Source: Actinomycetota bacterium
Lineage (GTDB): Bacteria > Actinomycetota > Actinomycetes > Nanopelagicales > Nanopelagicaceae
Direction: 5' to 3'
NCBI GenBank assembly: GCA_016870365.1
Contig: VGBW01000002.1
Coordinates: 62,001 to 126,000, forward strand
DNA: 64,000 nucleotides
The notes beneath the pieces were generated by a model that saw nothing but the letters and a program-made list of their open reading frames with translations, had not been told where the DNA came from and did not search any database. Both the position numbers and the translations under genes were made by a program. Each line of letters begins with the position of its first letter. The first letter of the stretch is position 1. This document shows, in pieces, positions 1 to 10,359 of the stretch.

Positions 1-1
1 C

Positions 2-553
2 CGCACTCTGGAAAAGGATGGTTATGAAGCTGTGCAATTTGCATTTGGGGCAATTAATCCAAGGAAAGTTTCAAAGCCAGAAGCTGGTCAATTTGCCAAG
101 GCGGGAGTTACTCCAAGAAAGTATGTCGCAGAGTTAAGAACAGCCAGCGCCTCTTCCTACAACGTAGGACAGGAAGTCAAGGCAGATATTTTTAGCGCCG
201 GTGAGATCGTTGATGCTCAAGGAACATCTCTGGGGAAGGGATTTGCTGGTGTTATGAAACGCCATAACTTTAGAGGCTTTGGCGATGGCCATGGTGTGGA
301 GCGTAAGCACCGCACCACAGGTTCTATTGGTAATCGCACCACCCCAGGGCGCGTATTTAGGGGTAAGCGGATGAGTGGTCGCATGGGAGTTGAGACGGTA
401 ACTGTTCAGAACCTCACAGTGCAGGCCGTTGATGTTGAGAAATCTCTGATTCTCATCAAAGGTGCGATTCCTGGGAAAACTGGCGCGCAAGTTTTGATTC
501 ACTCAGCCTCTAAGAAGGCTCTTGGCGAAGTTATCAATAAGGCAGGTGCTTAG
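2..553 (+). CDS. rplC: 50S ribosomal protein L3, 5' end cut by window edge
   Basis: L3 binds 23S rRNA near the peptidyl-transferase centre and helps start 50S assembly. The reading frame is open from base 2 ([16 protein letters not shown]), so the GTG at 32 is an internal valine and roughly the first 25-30 residues lie outside the window. The conserved [17 protein letters not shown] stretch is typical of L3. It is followed three bases later by rplD, the standard S10-operon order. Confidence 0.97.
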   Translation, partial: RTLEKDGYEAVQFAFGAINPRKVSKPEAGQFAKAGVTPRKYVAELRTASASSYNVGQEVKADIFSAGEIVDAQGTSLGKGFAGVMKRHNFRGFGDGHGVERKHRTTGSIGNRTTPGRVFRGKRMSGRMGVETVTVQNLTVQAVDVEKSLILIKGAIPGKTGAQVLIHSASKKALGEVINKAGA

Positions 554-556
554 AGA

Positions 557-1237
557 ATGGCACTAACTATTGAAATAAAGGACGCTAAGGGCGCAAGTGC
601 TGGAAGTTTTAGACTTCCATCTAAGATTTTTGATGTTCAAGTAAATGTGCCGCTGATTCATCAAGTAGTTACTGCTCAGCTAAATGCAGCAAGGGCTGGA
701 ACTGCAAAGACCAAGAACCGCGGTGAGGTGAGCGGTGGTGGAAAGAAGCCTTTCAAACAGAAGGGAACTGGAAGAGCTCGTCAGGGTTCAACTCGTTCAC
801 CAAATCAGCGCCATGGTGGTGTTGCTCAAGGACCAGTTCCTCGTAGTTACGATGAGCGCACTCCTAAGAAAATGATCAAGGCAGCCCTTGCTGGAGTCCT
901 CTCAGATCGGGCAAGAAATAGGAGAATTCACATCGTCTCAAGCATTGTCGAGGGCGTTAATAGCAAGGCTGCGATCGCTGCGGTTCGCCAATTCTCAGAT
1001 CGCAGACGAATACTTGTAATTCTGGCTCATGGAGAAGAGGCCTCATGGCGCTCACTTCGCAATGAGGAAGATCTGCATCTAATTCGCCAGGATCAACTAA
1101 ATGCCTATGACGTGGTAGTTGCCGATGACTTGGTATTTTCAAAGAAGGCCATCACTGAATTTGTGGCCGGCCCTGCTAAAGGAAAGAGCGTTACCGCCAG
1201 AGCCTTTGAGTCAGAGTTAGCAGAGGTGTCAGCATGA
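557..1237 (+). CDS. rplD: 50S ribosomal protein L4
   Basis: L4 lines the peptide exit tunnel and in some bacteria represses its own operon. The 226-residue protein has the basic tunnel loop ([10 protein letters not shown] near residues 68-77) and the [11 protein letters not shown] region of the L4 family. ATG at 557 lies three bases after the rplC stop. The 3' end overlaps rplW by an ATGA junction, implying translational coupling. Confidence 0.97.
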   Translation: MALTIEIKDAKGASAGSFRLPSKIFDVQVNVPLIHQVVTAQLNAARAGTAKTKNRGEVSGGGKKPFKQKGTGRARQGSTRSPNQRHGGVAQGPVPRSYDERTPKKMIKAALAGVLSDRARNRRIHIVSSIVEGVNSKAAIAAVRQFSDRRRILVILAHGEEASWRSLRNEEDLHLIRQDQLNAYDVVVADDLVFSKKAITEFVAGPAKGKSVTARAFESELAEVSA

Positions 1238-1527
1238 GAGATCATCGCGAAGTTCTAATCGCTCCTGTGGTTTCAGAAAAGTCATATGGAATGCTCGATG
1301 AGAACAAGTACACATTCATTGTAGCTCCTGATGCCAATAAGACTGAGATCAAGATTGCCGTTGAGAAGATTTTCAAAGTTCGCGTCCTTAAGGTCAACAC
1401 TATGAACCGCGAGGGAAAGAGCAAGCTGACTCGTTACGGAGTTGGGAAGCGAAGCGATACCAAGCGCGCGATTGTGCAGATTGCCGCAGGAGATCGCATT
1501 GACATCTTTGGAGGCCCTGTCTCCTAG
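1234..1527 (+). CDS. rplW: 50S ribosomal protein L23
   Basis: L23 sits at the tunnel exit and is the docking site for trigger factor and SRP. The 97-residue length and opening ([13 protein letters not shown]) fit the family, as does [14 protein letters not shown] in the second half. The ATG overlaps the rplD stop by four bases. A 39-base gap with no visible structure separates it from rplB. Confidence 0.97.
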   Translation: MRDHREVLIAPVVSEKSYGMLDENKYTFIVAPDANKTEIKIAVEKIFKVRVLKVNTMNREGKSKLTRYGVGKRSDTKRAIVQIAAGDRIDIFGGPVS

Positions 1528-1566
1528 CAATAGGTGATGGGACTAATTTGAGAAGAGGGATATGAG

Positions 1567-2400
1567 ATGGCACTTCGTAAGTTAAGACCGGTAACCCCGA
1601 GCTCTCGTGGCCAGAGCGTTGCCGACTTTGCTGAGATCACCCGATCTACTCCAGAGAAATCACTGATTCGCCCGATTAACTCTAGTGGTGGTCGTAACGC
1701 CTCAGGCAAGATCACAGCGCGTCATCAAGGCGGGGGGCATAAGCGGGCATATCGCGTAATCGATTTTCTTCGCAATGATAAAGATGGGGTTCCTGCAGTA
1801 ATTGCCCAGATTGAATACGATCCAAATCGCTCTGCACGTATTGCACTAGTGCACTATGCCGATGGCGAGAAGCGCTACATCATCGCCCCACTTGGAGTTG
1901 AGCAGGGAACCAAGATTGAGAACGGTCCAACTGCAGATATCAAGCCCGGTAATAACTTGCCGCTTAGAAACATTCCAGTCGGAACGATGATTCATGCAAT
2001 TGAAACTCGCCCAGGTGGGGGAGCAAGAATTGCAAGATCTGCTGGGGCATCTGTGCAGTTAGTTGCTAAGGATGGTCCATATGCCCAGCTTCGTATGCCA
2101 TCTGGCGAGATTAGAAATGTTGATGTCAGATGCCGCGCAACAATTGGAGTTGTTGGTAATGCTGAGCAATCAAATATTAACCATGGAAAAGCTGGACGTA
2201 TGCGCTGGAAAGGCCGTCGTCCAACTGTCCGTGGTGTTGTTATGAACCCGGTGGATCACCCTCATGGTGGTGGAGAAGGAAAGACCTCGGGAGGTCGCCA
2301 TCCCGTTTCACCTTGGGGCAAGCCCGAAGTCCGTACTCGTAAGAAGAAATCTAGTGATCAATTGATCATCCGCCGCCGTCCAGCTAATAAGAGCCGATAA
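1567..2400 (+). CDS. rplB: 50S ribosomal protein L2
   Basis: L2 is a universally conserved 23S rRNA-binding protein required for subunit joining and close to the peptidyl-transferase centre. The protein is 277 residues, normal for the family. It has the RNA-binding [21 protein letters not shown] area and the conserved [14 protein letters not shown] motif with its key histidine near residue 230. The basic tail [16 protein letters not shown] is also typical. rpsS follows after 16 bases. Confidence 0.98.
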   Translation: MALRKLRPVTPSSRGQSVADFAEITRSTPEKSLIRPINSSGGRNASGKITARHQGGGHKRAYRVIDFLRNDKDGVPAVIAQIEYDPNRSARIALVHYADGEKRYIIAPLGVEQGTKIENGPTADIKPGNNLPLRNIPVGTMIHAIETRPGGGARIARSAGASVQLVAKDGPYAQLRMPSGEIRNVDVRCRATIGVVGNAEQSNINHGKAGRMRWKGRRPTVRGVVMNPVDHPHGGGEGKTSGGRHPVSPWGKPEVRTRKKKSSDQLIIRRRPANKSR

Positions 2401-2416
2401 GGAGCCCTGAAACCAA

Positions 2417-2704
2417 ATGCCACGTAGCTTGAAGAAGGGTCCTTTTGTGGATCTCCACCTGGAAAAGAAGGTGGATGAACTCAACGCCAATAACACCAAG
2501 ACGGTGATAAAGACCTGGTCACGTCGCTCGATGATCACTCCATCGATGATTGGTCACACCATTGCAGTCCATGATGGACGAAAGCACGTTCCGGTCTACA
2601 TCACAGAGGCGATGATTGGTCATAAGCTCGGTGAGTTCGCGCCAACAAGAACTTTTAGAGGCCACGTCAGACAAGAAGATCGGACGGTGACCCGTGTCGA
2701 GTAG
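2417..2704 (+). CDS. rpsS: 30S ribosomal protein S19
   Basis: S19 binds the 16S rRNA head with S13, near the A-site finger. The 95-residue protein opens with [12 protein letters not shown], the family hallmark, and contains [19 protein letters not shown]. Its end overlaps the likely GTG start of rplV by 11 bases. Confidence 0.98.
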   Translation: MPRSLKKGPFVDLHLEKKVDELNANNTKTVIKTWSRRSMITPSMIGHTIAVHDGRKHVPVYITEAMIGHKLGEFAPTRTFRGHVRQEDRTVTRVE

Positions 2705-3260
2705 TACTCCTTTGGTAGCTAGAGCATCCCTTAGCTCAATTCGCGTAACTCCCCAGAAAGCTCGTCGCGTAGTCAATATGATCCGCGGCCAGAGAGCTGA
2801 TGAGGCCTTAAGAATTGCCAAGTTCTCACCACAGATTTCAGTAAGCGAAGACCTCTACTCACTTCTTAACTCCGCTGTGGCAAATGCGAAGCAGAAGAAT
2901 CCTGCAATCAGAGATGCCTCTGAGCTCTGGGTAACTGAAGCTCTAGTTGATGAGGGCATCACAATGAAGCGCTATCGCCCACGCGCTCAGGGCCGCGGAT
3001 ATCAGATCTTGAAGCGCTCTTCACAGATTTCAGTAGTTCTATCGGATGATAAGAATTATCGAAAGCCGACAAAAGGGCAGGCCAGAAAGTTGGCAGCAGC
3101 AGCCCTTGCTGCAGTTAGCGAAGTTGTTGCTGAGGAAAAACCAGCAGTAGCCAAGAAGGCTCCGGCAAAGAAGGCCAGCGCCAAAAAGGCTGCGGCAAAG
3201 AAGGCCAGCGCCAAGAAGGCTGCTGCAAAGAAGGCAAGCAAAGATGGGGAGGCGAAGTAG
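2694..3260 (+). CDS. rplV: 50S ribosomal protein L22 with Lys/Ala repeat tail
   Basis: L22 lines the exit tunnel. The core (residues about 10-125, with [16 protein letters not shown] and [12 protein letters not shown]) is canonical. Beyond it, residues about 145-188 form a lysine/alanine-rich tail built from AKKA units, encoded by a 30-bp tandem repeat at 3151-3240. Such tails occur on actinobacterial L22, but their length varies. The GTG at 2694 overlaps rpsS; no better start is visible. Confidence 0.95.
   Translation: MSSSTPLVARASLSSIRVTPQKARRVVNMIRGQRADEALRIAKFSPQISVSEDLYSLLNSAVANAKQKNPAIRDASELWVTEALVDEGITMKRYRPRAQGRGYQILKRSSQISVVLSDDKNYRKPTKGQARKLAAAALAAVSEVVAEEKPAVAKKAPAKKASAKKAAAKKASAKKAAAKKASKDGEAK
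3151..3240 (+). repeat. 30-bp in-frame tandem repeat (3 copies) in rplV tail
   Basis: Three consecutive 30-base units (3151-3180, 3181-3210, 3211-3240) differ by only a few bases and each encodes ten residues of the AKKAxAKKAS type. The period is a multiple of three, so copy-number change would lengthen or shorten the L22 tail without a frameshift. Confidence 0.85.
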
Positions 3261-4073
3261 ATGGGTCAGAAAATTAACCCTCATGGCTTCCGCCTCGGAA
3301 TCACCACCGAGTACAAATCTCGCTGGTATGCCGAGAAGCTCTATAAGGATTATGTAAGAGAAGATGTGATGATCCGTCGCATGATGGAGAAGAACATGGA
3401 GAGAGCCGGAGTTTCTCGTATTGAGATCGAGCGCACTCGTGAGCGCGTCCGTATCGATCTTCATACCGCTCGTCCTGGAATTGTCATTGGACGTAGAGGA
3501 ACTGAGGCAGATCGCCTCCGTCTAGATCTTGAGAAGCTAACTGGCAAGCAAGTTCAGTTGAATATTTTGGAAGTCAAGAATCCAGAAATCGATGCTCAAC
3601 TTGTTGCCCAAGGAGTCGCTGAGCAATTGGCAGCTCGCGTCTCTTTCCGTAGAGCCATGCGCAAAGCCATGCAGACTGCTTTCAAAGCAGGAGCAAAGGG
3701 TGTTCGTATTCAATGCGGCGGCCGCCTAGGAGGGGCAGAAATGTCTCGCTCAGAGTTCTATCGCGAAGGACGAGTTCCGCTACATACGCTAAGGGCTGAT
3801 ATTGATTATGGCTTCCATGAAGCACACACCACCTTCGGCCGCTTGGGGGTAAAGGTTTGGATTTATAAGGGCGAAGTTATCGCCTCTAGAGCTGAGCGCG
3901 AAGCGGCTGCCCTTGCTCAGGCAAAAGCTGCAAAGGCTGAACGCGCTTTCAAGCGCGCCCCTCGTGCGCCAAAGGGCGAGGTAACAACTACCTCAGTTCA
4001 AGAGCGCGCTAGCCAAGCAGCCGTTGAAAGCGAAGTAAGTCCTGAAGCTAAGAGTCAAGGGAGTGAAGGCTAA
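3261..4073 (+). CDS. rpsC: 30S ribosomal protein S3
   Basis: S3 forms part of the mRNA entry channel and helicase centre of the 30S subunit. The 270-residue protein has a KH domain with the GRRG loop near residue 74, and an S3 C-terminal domain ([15 protein letters not shown]). An Ala/Glu/Arg-rich extension of about 50 residues follows, typical of actinobacteria. The stop overlaps the rplP start by one base (TAATG). Confidence 0.97.
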   Translation: MGQKINPHGFRLGITTEYKSRWYAEKLYKDYVREDVMIRRMMEKNMERAGVSRIEIERTRERVRIDLHTARPGIVIGRRGTEADRLRLDLEKLTGKQVQLNILEVKNPEIDAQLVAQGVAEQLAARVSFRRAMRKAMQTAFKAGAKGVRIQCGGRLGGAEMSRSEFYREGRVPLHTLRADIDYGFHEAHTTFGRLGVKVWIYKGEVIASRAEREAAALAQAKAAKAERAFKRAPRAPKGEVTTTSVQERASQAAVESEVSPEAKSQGSEG

Positions 4074-4486
4074 TGTTGATTCCACGTCGCGTTAAGCATC
4101 GTAAGCAACATCGTCCCAAGCGCTCCGGAAATGCCAAGGGCGGAACGGCTGTGGCATTCGGCGATTTTGGTCTGCAAGCAACTGAGGGTGGTTATCTGAC
4201 TAACCGTCAGATTGAAGCGGCCCGTATCGCAATGACTCGTTATATCAAGCGTGGTGGAAAAGTCTGGATCAACATCTATCCGGATCGTCCGCTAACCAAG
4301 AAGCCTGCTGAAACCCGCATGGGTTCTGGTAAGGGATCTCCAGAATTCTGGATCGCAAATGTGAAACCAGGAAGGGTTCTATTTGAAATATCTGGCGTGA
4401 CGCTAGATGTTGCAAACCAGGCGCTCTCTCGCGCAGCACATAAACTCCCAGTCAAGTCTCGCGTTGTAATTCGCGAGGAGGTATAA
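4073..4486 (+). CDS. rplP: 50S ribosomal protein L16
   Basis: L16 organises the A-tRNA site of the 50S subunit. The 137-residue length and conserved segments ([43 protein letters not shown]) are diagnostic. It overlaps rpsC by one base, and rpmC begins two bases after its stop. Confidence 0.98.
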   Translation: MLIPRRVKHRKQHRPKRSGNAKGGTAVAFGDFGLQATEGGYLTNRQIEAARIAMTRYIKRGGKVWINIYPDRPLTKKPAETRMGSGKGSPEFWIANVKPGRVLFEISGVTLDVANQALSRAAHKLPVKSRVVIREEV

Positions 4487-4488
4487 CC

Positions 4489-4707
4489 ATGGCCAAGATG
4501 ATCACTACCGAAGAACTTAGAGCGCTAAGCACTGAGGATCTGGCAGCAAAGTTAAGGGATGCAAAGGAAGAGTTATTTAACCTTCGTTTCCAAGCGGCTA
4601 CCGGTCAACTTGAGAGCCATGGGCGCCTTACAGCCGTCCGTAAAGAGATTGCCCGAATCTATACCGTTATTCGTGAACGTGAACTAGGAATTGGAGGAGC
4701 GGCATGA
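4489..4707 (+). CDS. rpmC: 50S ribosomal protein L29
   Basis: L29 is a small helical hairpin protein beside L23 at the tunnel exit. The 72-residue product has [20 protein letters not shown], the family signature. An AGGAGG-like ribosome-binding site lies just upstream of ATG 4489. The end overlaps rpsQ by four bases (ATGA). Confidence 0.96.
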   Translation: MAKMITTEELRALSTEDLAAKLRDAKEELFNLRFQAATGQLESHGRLTAVRKEIARIYTVIRERELGIGGAA

Positions 4708-4964
4708 GCGAGGGTAGGAAATTTCGCAAGACTCGCGAAGGCGTAGTTGTTAGTGACAAGATGGATAAGACAGTGGTAGTCACAGTCGAAGACCGCGCTG
4801 CCCATGGTCTTTACTCCAAAGTTATTACCAAGAAAAAGAAGTTCAAGGCTCACGATGAGGATAACACCGCCGGTGTTGGAGATCGCGTGCGCATAATGGA
4901 GACCCGCCCACTCTCGGCAACCAAGCGTTGGCGTGTAGTGGAGATTATCGAGAAGGCTAAGTAA
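4704..4964 (+). CDS. rpsQ: 30S ribosomal protein S17
   Basis: S17 is a primary 16S rRNA-binding protein with an OB fold. The 86-residue sequence has [17 protein letters not shown] and the conserved [19 protein letters not shown] region. It is translationally coupled to rpmC by an ATGA overlap. Confidence 0.97.
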   Translation: MSEGRKFRKTREGVVVSDKMDKTVVVTVEDRAAHGLYSKVITKKKKFKAHDEDNTAGVGDRVRIMETRPLSATKRWRVVEIIEKAK

Positions 4965-4966
4965 AA

Positions 4967-5335
4967 ATGATCCAAGCAGAGTCACGACTGAGCGTCGCCG
5001 ATAACACCGGAGCTAGAGAGCTTCTCTGTATTCGCGTGCTAGGTGGAACCCAACGTCGCTATGCCTCAATTGGTGATGTCATTGTCTGCTCCGTCAAGGA
5101 TGCTATTCCTGGCGGGCAGGTTAAGAAAGGCGAAGTCGTCAGGGCGGTCATCGTGCGAACTGTCAAAGAGAACCGGAGAGCTGATGGTTCCTATATCAAA
5201 TTTGATGAAAATGCAGCGGTGATAATCAAGGAAGATAACGAGCCAAGAGGAACCCGTATTTTCGGACCCGTGGCTAGAGAACTTCGTGATAAGCGCTTTA
5301 TGAAGATAATCTCACTTGCCCCGGAGGTGCTGTAA
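4967..5335 (+). CDS. rplN: 50S ribosomal protein L14
   Basis: L14 contacts L19 and 16S rRNA at an intersubunit bridge. It is exactly 122 residues, the family norm, with [19 protein letters not shown] and [15 protein letters not shown]. The stop and the rplX start share one base (TAATG at 5332-5336). Confidence 0.98.
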   Translation: MIQAESRLSVADNTGARELLCIRVLGGTQRRYASIGDVIVCSVKDAIPGGQVKKGEVVRAVIVRTVKENRRADGSYIKFDENAAVIIKEDNEPRGTRIFGPVARELRDKRFMKIISLAPEVL

Positions 5336-5649
5336 TGAGAATAAGGAAAGGTGACACAGTTCTAGTAATCGCCGGAAAAGATAAGGGCGTAGCTGGCAAA
5401 GTATTAGCCGTCAATACCGTTACCGCCCGCGTAACCGTTGAAGGTGTTAACCGCGTGAAGAAGCATACGAAGCAAGAGACTTCGCAGCGCGGAGCCAAAG
5501 TCGGCGGGATTCTCACAATTGAGGCCCCCATTGCATACTCCAATGTGATGTTGCTAGATGATGACAACAAGGCAACCCGTATTGCCGTTCGCAAGAACGA
5601 AAAGGGCAAGAATGTTCGCATCTCAAGAAGAAGCGGGGGAGATCTATAA
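5335..5649 (+). CDS. rplX: 50S ribosomal protein L24
   Basis: L24 is an early 23S rRNA-binding assembly initiator with a KOW motif. [20 protein letters not shown] at residues 3-22 is that motif, and the 104-residue length is normal. rplE follows without a spacer. Confidence 0.97.
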   Translation: MRIRKGDTVLVIAGKDKGVAGKVLAVNTVTARVTVEGVNRVKKHTKQETSQRGAKVGGILTIEAPIAYSNVMLLDDDNKATRIAVRKNEKGKNVRISRRSGGDL

Positions 5650-6204
5650 ATGAGCACTGCTATCGCTCCTCGTCTAAAGGAGATCTATAAGAGCCAGGTT
5701 GCACCTGCCCTAAAGAGTGAATTTAGCTTCTCAAATCGGATGCAGATTCCAACGTTGACCAAGATCGTGGTCAATATGGGAGTTGGCGAAGCGGCTAAGG
5801 ATTCCAAGTTAATTGAAGGAGCTATTCGCGATTTGGCAGCAATTACTGGACAGCGTCCTATCGTGACCAAGGCTAGGAAATCAATTGCCAACTTCAAGCT
5901 ACGTGAAGGCCAGCCCATTGGCGCCCATGTCACCCTTCGCGGCGATCGGATGTGGGAGTTTATGGACCGGCTGCTAACTGTTGCTCTGCCTAGAATCCGC
6001 GACTTTCGCGGTTTTTCGGCCAAGCAATTCGATGGCAAGGGAAATTACACCTTTGGTCTAACCGAGCAAGTGGTCTTTCTTGAAATTGAGCAAGACAAGC
6101 TAGACCGAGTCCGCGGAATGGATATCACCATCGTAACTTCAGCCAAGAACGATAACGAAGGTCGTGCGCTACTTAAGGCGCTCGGTTTTCCGTTTAAGGA
6201 TTAA
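5650..6204 (+). CDS. rplE: 50S ribosomal protein L5
   Basis: L5 carries 5S rRNA into the central protuberance. The 184-residue protein has [28 protein letters not shown] and [20 protein letters not shown], all family blocks. It lies directly between rplX and the zinc-type S14 gene, the usual spc-operon order. Confidence 0.98.
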   Translation: MSTAIAPRLKEIYKSQVAPALKSEFSFSNRMQIPTLTKIVVNMGVGEAAKDSKLIEGAIRDLAAITGQRPIVTKARKSIANFKLREGQPIGAHVTLRGDRMWEFMDRLLTVALPRIRDFRGFSAKQFDGKGNYTFGLTEQVVFLEIEQDKLDRVRGMDITIVTSAKNDNEGRALLKALGFPFKD

Positions 6205-6216
6205 GGGGAATAGGCA

Positions 6217-6402
6217 ATGGCAAAGACATCACTGAAGGTTAAGGCAAGCCGCAAACCCAAGTTCAAGGTCCGTGGTTATACACGTTGCCAACGTTGTGGC
6301 CGATCACATTCGGTCTATCAGAAATTCGGCGTCTGCCGAGTCTGCTTCCGCGAGATGGCACACCGCGGAGAACTTCCTGGTATTACGAAAGCTTCCTGGT
6401 AA
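6217..6402 (+). CDS. rpsZ: 30S ribosomal protein S14, zinc-binding (type Z)
   Basis: S14 assembles late into the 30S head. This 61-residue short form keeps two CxxC pairs (CQRC and CRVC), so it is the zinc-dependent paralogue typical of actinobacterial spc operons rather than the long zinc-free form. A 64-base gap to rpsH holds a small inverted repeat (about 6418-6431, TCTCTT/AAGAGA) of unknown role. Confidence 0.97.
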   Translation: MAKTSLKVKASRKPKFKVRGYTRCQRCGRSHSVYQKFGVCRVCFREMAHRGELPGITKASW

Positions 6403-6466
6403 GAACTATTGGATAGGTCTCTTCTAAGAGAAGTGAAACCAGCCAAAGAAAGGCGATGAGCCAACT

Positions 6467-6871
6467 ATGACAATGACCGACCCGATCGCAGACATGCTTT
6501 CTCGTTTGCGCAACGCCAATACCGCCTACCACGAAGTGGTATCCATGCCATCTTCATCGGTAAAAGCTCGCATTGCCGAGATCTTGCAGAAAGAGGGGTA
6601 TATTGCAGGCTATAAAGTCAGCGATAACCCTGAAGGTTTTGGCAAGACCCTGACTCTCGACCTTAAATATGGTGCAAACCGCGAGAGATCAATTGCTGGT
6701 CTTCGCCGTGTTTCAAAGCCCGGCCTTCGCGTCTATGCCAAATCAACTGGACTTCCTAAGGTATTGGGCGGTTTAGGTGTGGCAATTATTTCAACTTCAC
6801 AAGGGCTACTAACTGATCGACAAGCTAACAAGAATGGCGTAGGCGGAGAAGTTCTCGCTTACGTCTGGTGA
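6467..6871 (+). CDS. rpsH: 30S ribosomal protein S8
   Basis: S8 binds the central domain of 16S rRNA and in many bacteria represses its own operon. The 134-residue protein begins [20 protein letters not shown] and ends with [11 protein letters not shown], both diagnostic. Its stop overlaps the rplF start region. Confidence 0.97.
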   Translation: MTMTDPIADMLSRLRNANTAYHEVVSMPSSSVKARIAEILQKEGYIAGYKVSDNPEGFGKTLTLDLKYGANRERSIAGLRRVSKPGLRVYAKSTGLPKVLGGLGVAIISTSQGLLTDRQANKNGVGGEVLAYVW

Positions 6872-6876
6872 TTGCC

Positions 6877-7419
6877 ATGTCACGTATCGGCAATATGCCA
6901 GTTGCGATCCCATCAGGAGTTGAGGTCAATATCTCTGGTCAATCAGTTTCAATCAAAGGTCCTAAGGGGACGCTGAGTCATGTATTACCCGAGCTGATCA
7001 CTCCTTCGAGAGAGGAGAGCTCGGTGGTATTGACCCGCGCTAATGATGAGCGAGCAGCCAAGAGCCTTCATGGGCTCTCTCGTACTCTGATTTCAAACAT
7101 GGTTACTGGGGTAACCGTTGGTTACTCCAAGAAGCTGGCAATCGTTGGCGTCGGGTTTAAAGTAGCGGCTAAGGGCAAAGATCTAGAGTTTGCACTGGGC
7201 TACTCACACCCGATTGTTTTCCCAGCTCCTGCAGGAATTAGCTTCATGGTTGAATCCCCTACCGATCTAATCGTTTCAGGCGTTGATAAGCAGTTAGTGG
7301 GAGAGGTTGTTGCCAAGATTCAAAAACTTCGCAAAGCCGATCCCTATAAAGGCAAGGGCTTACATCTGGAGGGTGCGCGCATTCGCCGCAAGGCTGGAAA
7401 GGCAGGTAAGAAGGTATGA
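6877..7419 (+). CDS. rplF: 50S ribosomal protein L6
   Basis: L6 supports the GTPase-associated centre. I chose ATG 6877 because it gives the canonical [12 protein letters not shown] start and 180 residues. A GTG at 6868 would add three residues and overlap rpsH by a GTGA junction, and cannot be excluded. The C-terminal [21 protein letters not shown] is typical of the family. Confidence 0.96.
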   Translation: MSRIGNMPVAIPSGVEVNISGQSVSIKGPKGTLSHVLPELITPSREESSVVLTRANDERAAKSLHGLSRTLISNMVTGVTVGYSKKLAIVGVGFKVAAKGKDLEFALGYSHPIVFPAPAGISFMVESPTDLIVSGVDKQLVGEVVAKIQKLRKADPYKGKGLHLEGARIRRKAGKAGKKV

Positions 7420-7793
7420 GTATCGCTAAGAGAATCGTGAAGGGCTCTACTCAAGTGGCCCGGGCCCGTCGTCACTTCAGAGTGCGCAAGAGAGTTACCG
7501 GAACTACTGAGCGTCCACGTTTGGTAGTCACTCGCTCTGCTCGCCACCTAGTGGCACAGATCGTTGATGATTCACGTGGCCATACTCTGGCCTCTGCCTC
7601 AACTATGGAGAAAGAACTAAGAGCAACATCTGCAGATAAGACTAAGAAGGCTAGAAACGTGGGCCAGTTAGTGGCAGATAGAGCAAGAGCAGCTGGAGTT
7701 ACCAGAGTGGTCTTTGACCGTGGCGGAAATCGTTACACCGGGCGAGTAGCAGCGCTTGCCGAAGGTGCTAGAGAGAATGGGTTGGACTTCTAA
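7416..7793 (+). CDS. rplR: 50S ribosomal protein L18
   Basis: L18 binds 5S rRNA alongside L5. The 125-residue sequence has [19 protein letters not shown] and [20 protein letters not shown]. The start overlaps rplF by four bases and the stop overlaps rpsE by one base, so three genes are translationally chained. Confidence 0.97.
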   Translation: MSIAKRIVKGSTQVARARRHFRVRKRVTGTTERPRLVVTRSARHLVAQIVDDSRGHTLASASTMEKELRATSADKTKKARNVGQLVADRARAAGVTRVVFDRGGNRYTGRVAALAEGARENGLDF

Positions 7794-8401
7794 TGGCCGA
7801 TGAAGAAGTATTAAGTACTGAGGCAGCCAAGCCAAAGCGCGGACGCGAAAAGCGCGAGCGTCGCGATGATCGCCAATCTGAGAAGTCTGCCTATATCGAG
7901 CGAGTGGTCTATATCAACCGCGTAGCCAAAGTCGTCTCTGGGGGACGTCGTTTCTCATTCACCGCGCTAGTTGTTCTAGGTGATGGCAATGGAATGGTTG
8001 GCATTGGTTATGGAAAGGCAAAAGAGGTCCCACAAGCAATTGCCAAAGCTGTTGAAGGGGCTAAGAAAGCATTCTTCAAAGTTCCAAGGATTCAAGGAAC
8101 CATCCCGCACCCAGTTCAAGGTGAAGATGCAGCAGGGGTAGTACTACTTCGTCCCGCAGCTCCTGGTACTGGAGTTATTGCTGGAGGCCCTGTGCGCGCA
8201 GTTCTTGAGTGTGCAGGAATTAGCGACGTTCTAACTAAGTCACTTGGATCTAATAATCCAATTAACATGGTTCATGCCACCGCAAAAGCGCTAAAGTTGT
8301 TGGAAGATCCCGCAGCAATCGCTGCTCGCCGTGGTCTGCCACTTGAGCGCGTTGCTCCGGCTGCAATCATCCGCGCTATGAGCACAACGGCAGGTGCTTA
8401 A
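7793..8401 (+). CDS. rpsE: 30S ribosomal protein S5
   Basis: S5 helps maintain translational accuracy and lines the mRNA channel. The core has [20 protein letters not shown] and [16 protein letters not shown] charged N-terminal extension of about 30 residues precedes the double-stranded-RNA-binding domain, as in other actinobacteria. It is 202 residues long. Confidence 0.97.
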   Translation: MADEEVLSTEAAKPKRGREKRERRDDRQSEKSAYIERVVYINRVAKVVSGGRRFSFTALVVLGDGNGMVGIGYGKAKEVPQAIAKAVEGAKKAFFKVPRIQGTIPHPVQGEDAAGVVLLRPAAPGTGVIAGGPVRAVLECAGISDVLTKSLGSNNPINMVHATAKALKLLEDPAAIAARRGLPLERVAPAAIIRAMSTTAGA

Positions 8402-8402
8402 G

Positions 8403-8585
8403 ATGCCACGTCTAAAGGTCACTCAGCTCCGTTCAAAAGTTGGTAATCCTCCCAAGCAACGCCACTCCCTTCGCTCACTTGGACTTAAGCGAATTGGCGA
8501 TGTAGTAGTTAAGGAAGATTGCCCAGAGATCCGCGGAATGGTTTATAACGTCCGTCATCTAATTAAGGTTGAGGAGGTCGAATAA
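8403..8585 (+). CDS. rpmD: 50S ribosomal protein L30
   Basis: This small 50S protein is 60 residues when started at ATG 8403 ([14 protein letters not shown]), one base past the rpsE stop. A GTG at 8394 would add three residues. The segment [16 protein letters not shown] is the L30 signature. rplO starts two bases after the stop. Confidence 0.95.
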   Translation: MPRLKVTQLRSKVGNPPKQRHSLRSLGLKRIGDVVVKEDCPEIRGMVYNVRHLIKVEEVE

Positions 8586-8587
8586 GT

Positions 8588-9028
8588 ATGGTGCTGAAAG
8601 TTCATCATCTCCGTCCCGCACCAGGAGCTAAGAGAGAAAAGACCCGTAAAGGTCGAGGCGGAGGCTCAAAAGGAAAGACTGCCGGCCGTGGTGGCAAGGG
8701 AACCAGGGCTCGCAACGTAGTTCGCCAAGGTTTTGAAGGCGGAGCGATGCCGCTTGTGCAGCGCTTGCCAAAGCTTCGTGGATTTAGGAACCCGGAGTCC
8801 ATTACTTATCAACCAGTCAATGTCTCAACCATCAATGCCCTATTTCCAAAAGGCGGAGAGGTCTCCATCGATGATCTCTATAAAGTCGGTGCTGCTCGCA
8901 AGGGTCGCCCAGTTAAGGTCCTGGGAAATGGCGATATCTCCGTTAAGGTAAATGTCACGGTCCATAGCTTCTCATCATCGGCATCAGAGAAGATCTTAGC
9001 CGCCGGCGGAAGTATCAAGAGCCTCTAG
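8588..9028 (+). CDS. rplO: 50S ribosomal protein L15
   Basis: L15 is a late 50S assembly protein. The 146-residue protein has the glycine/lysine-rich N-terminal arm ([19 protein letters not shown]) followed by [19 protein letters not shown]. It is the last ribosomal gene before secY, which starts 32 bases later. Confidence 0.97.
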   Translation: MVLKVHHLRPAPGAKREKTRKGRGGGSKGKTAGRGGKGTRARNVVRQGFEGGAMPLVQRLPKLRGFRNPESITYQPVNVSTINALFPKGGEVSIDDLYKVGAARKGRPVKVLGNGDISVKVNVTVHSFSSSASEKILAAGGSIKSL

Positions 9029-9060
9029 ATAATATCTAGGCAGAATAAGAGGAGAAGATA

Positions 9061-10359
9061 ATGTTGCTATCAGTATTTGCTAAGGCTTTTAGAACCCCTG
9101 ATCTGCGTCGCAAAATCTTCTTCACCCTTTCTATAATGGCCCTCTTTCGCTTTGGCTCTGTTATTCCAACACCAGGTGTCTCCTATGGAGCAGTTCAGCG
9201 CTGCCTAGCAAATGTTGATACTGGCGGGCTATTTGGGCTAATTAACCTATTTAGCGGTGGAGCGTTATTGCAGCTCTCAGTATTTGCCCTCGGCATCATG
9301 CCTTACATCACTGCTTCGATTATCGTGCAGCTATTAACGGTGGTAATTCCCCGATTTGAGACTTTGAAGAAGGAGGGCCAGTCAGGAACGGCCAAGCTAA
9401 CGCAATACACTCGTTATCTAACGATTGGCCTTGCACTTCTGCAGACCACAGGTTTGATCGCAGTTGCTAGAACTCCAGGTCGTCTAATTAGTGGCTGTAC
9501 CGAAGCGATCATCCCTGACACCTCCTGGCAGCGTATTGTCACCATGATCTTTGTTATGACCGCAGGGACTTCAGTGATCATGTGGCTTGGCGAGCTAATT
9601 ACCGATCGCGGCGTTGGTAATGGAATGTCCATCTTGATCTTCACCTCAATTGCTGCCACTTTCCCAGGTCAGCTCTGGTCAATCAAGCTCTCACGCGGTT
9701 GGGCCACATTCCTATTTATTATGGTCGTTGGAATCTTGATTGTGGCTGCGGTGGTATTTGTGGAGCAATCCCAGAGACGTATCCCAGTTCAATATGCCAA
9801 GAAGCAGGTGGGAAGACGCCAATATGGTGGAACCACTACCTATATTCCCATAAAGGTCAATCAATCAGGGGTCATCCCAGTTATCTTTGCCTCGTCACTT
9901 CTCTATGTCCCATCTTTAGTTGCCAACTTCACCAACTCCCAAGCACCTTGGGCGGTATGGATCTTAACCAACTTTGTCCAAGGCGATCACCCGATTTACG
10001 TAACGCTCTATGCTTTAATGCTCATTTTCTTTGCCTATTTCTATGTATCAATCACTTTCAACCCAGAAGAGACTGCTGAGAACATGCGCAAGTATGGTGG
10101 CTTTATTCCAGGTATCAGAGCAGGAAAGCCAACTAGTGATTACTTGGCTTATGTATTGAACCGCATCACAGCGCCTGGCTCGCTCTATCTTGCGGTGGTA
10201 GCGATCATTCCGATCATTGCCCTCGTGCTCTTTGGCGCATCTCAGAACTTCCCATTTGGTGGGACTGCTATCTTGATCGTGGTTGGAGTTGGCCTTGATA
10301 CTGCAAAGCAGATCGAGAGCCAGTTGCAGCAACGCTCTTATGAGGGGTTCTTGCGCTAA
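9061..10359 (+). CDS. secY: Preprotein translocase subunit SecY
   Basis: SecY is the pore of the Sec translocon, exporting unfolded proteins and inserting membrane proteins. The 432-residue protein has about ten hydrophobic segments. It shows the family motifs LFSGGALLQLSVFALGIMPY (plug and TM2 region), RRIPVQYAKKQVGRRQYGG (cytosolic loop) and GRPTSDYL-like GKPTSDYLAYVLNRIT. It overlaps adk by one base. It is the expected partner for the many Sec-type signal peptides in this window. Confidence 0.98.
   Translation: MLLSVFAKAFRTPDLRRKIFFTLSIMALFRFGSVIPTPGVSYGAVQRCLANVDTGGLFGLINLFSGGALLQLSVFALGIMPYITASIIVQLLTVVIPRFETLKKEGQSGTAKLTQYTRYLTIGLALLQTTGLIAVARTPGRLISGCTEAIIPDTSWQRIVTMIFVMTAGTSVIMWLGELITDRGVGNGMSILIFTSIAATFPGQLWSIKLSRGWATFLFIMVVGILIVAAVVFVEQSQRRIPVQYAKKQVGRRQYGGTTTYIPIKVNQSGVIPVIFASSLLYVPSLVANFTNSQAPWAVWILTNFVQGDHPIYVTLYALMLIFFAYFYVSITFNPEETAENMRKYGGFIPGIRAGKPTSDYLAYVLNRITAPGSLYLAVVAIIPIIALVLFGASQNFPFGGTAILIVVGVGLDTAKQIESQLQQRSYEGFLR

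Noticed and set aside
3039-3464. Minus-strand frames opposite the rplV tail and rpsC start
   Set aside because: They are antisense readings of the Lys/Ala repeat, giving Leu/Ala/Phe repeats with no start signal.
8605-8802. Minus-strand frame inside rplO
   Set aside because: It is Pro/Arg-rich antisense of the Gly/Lys arm of L15, with no independent signals.
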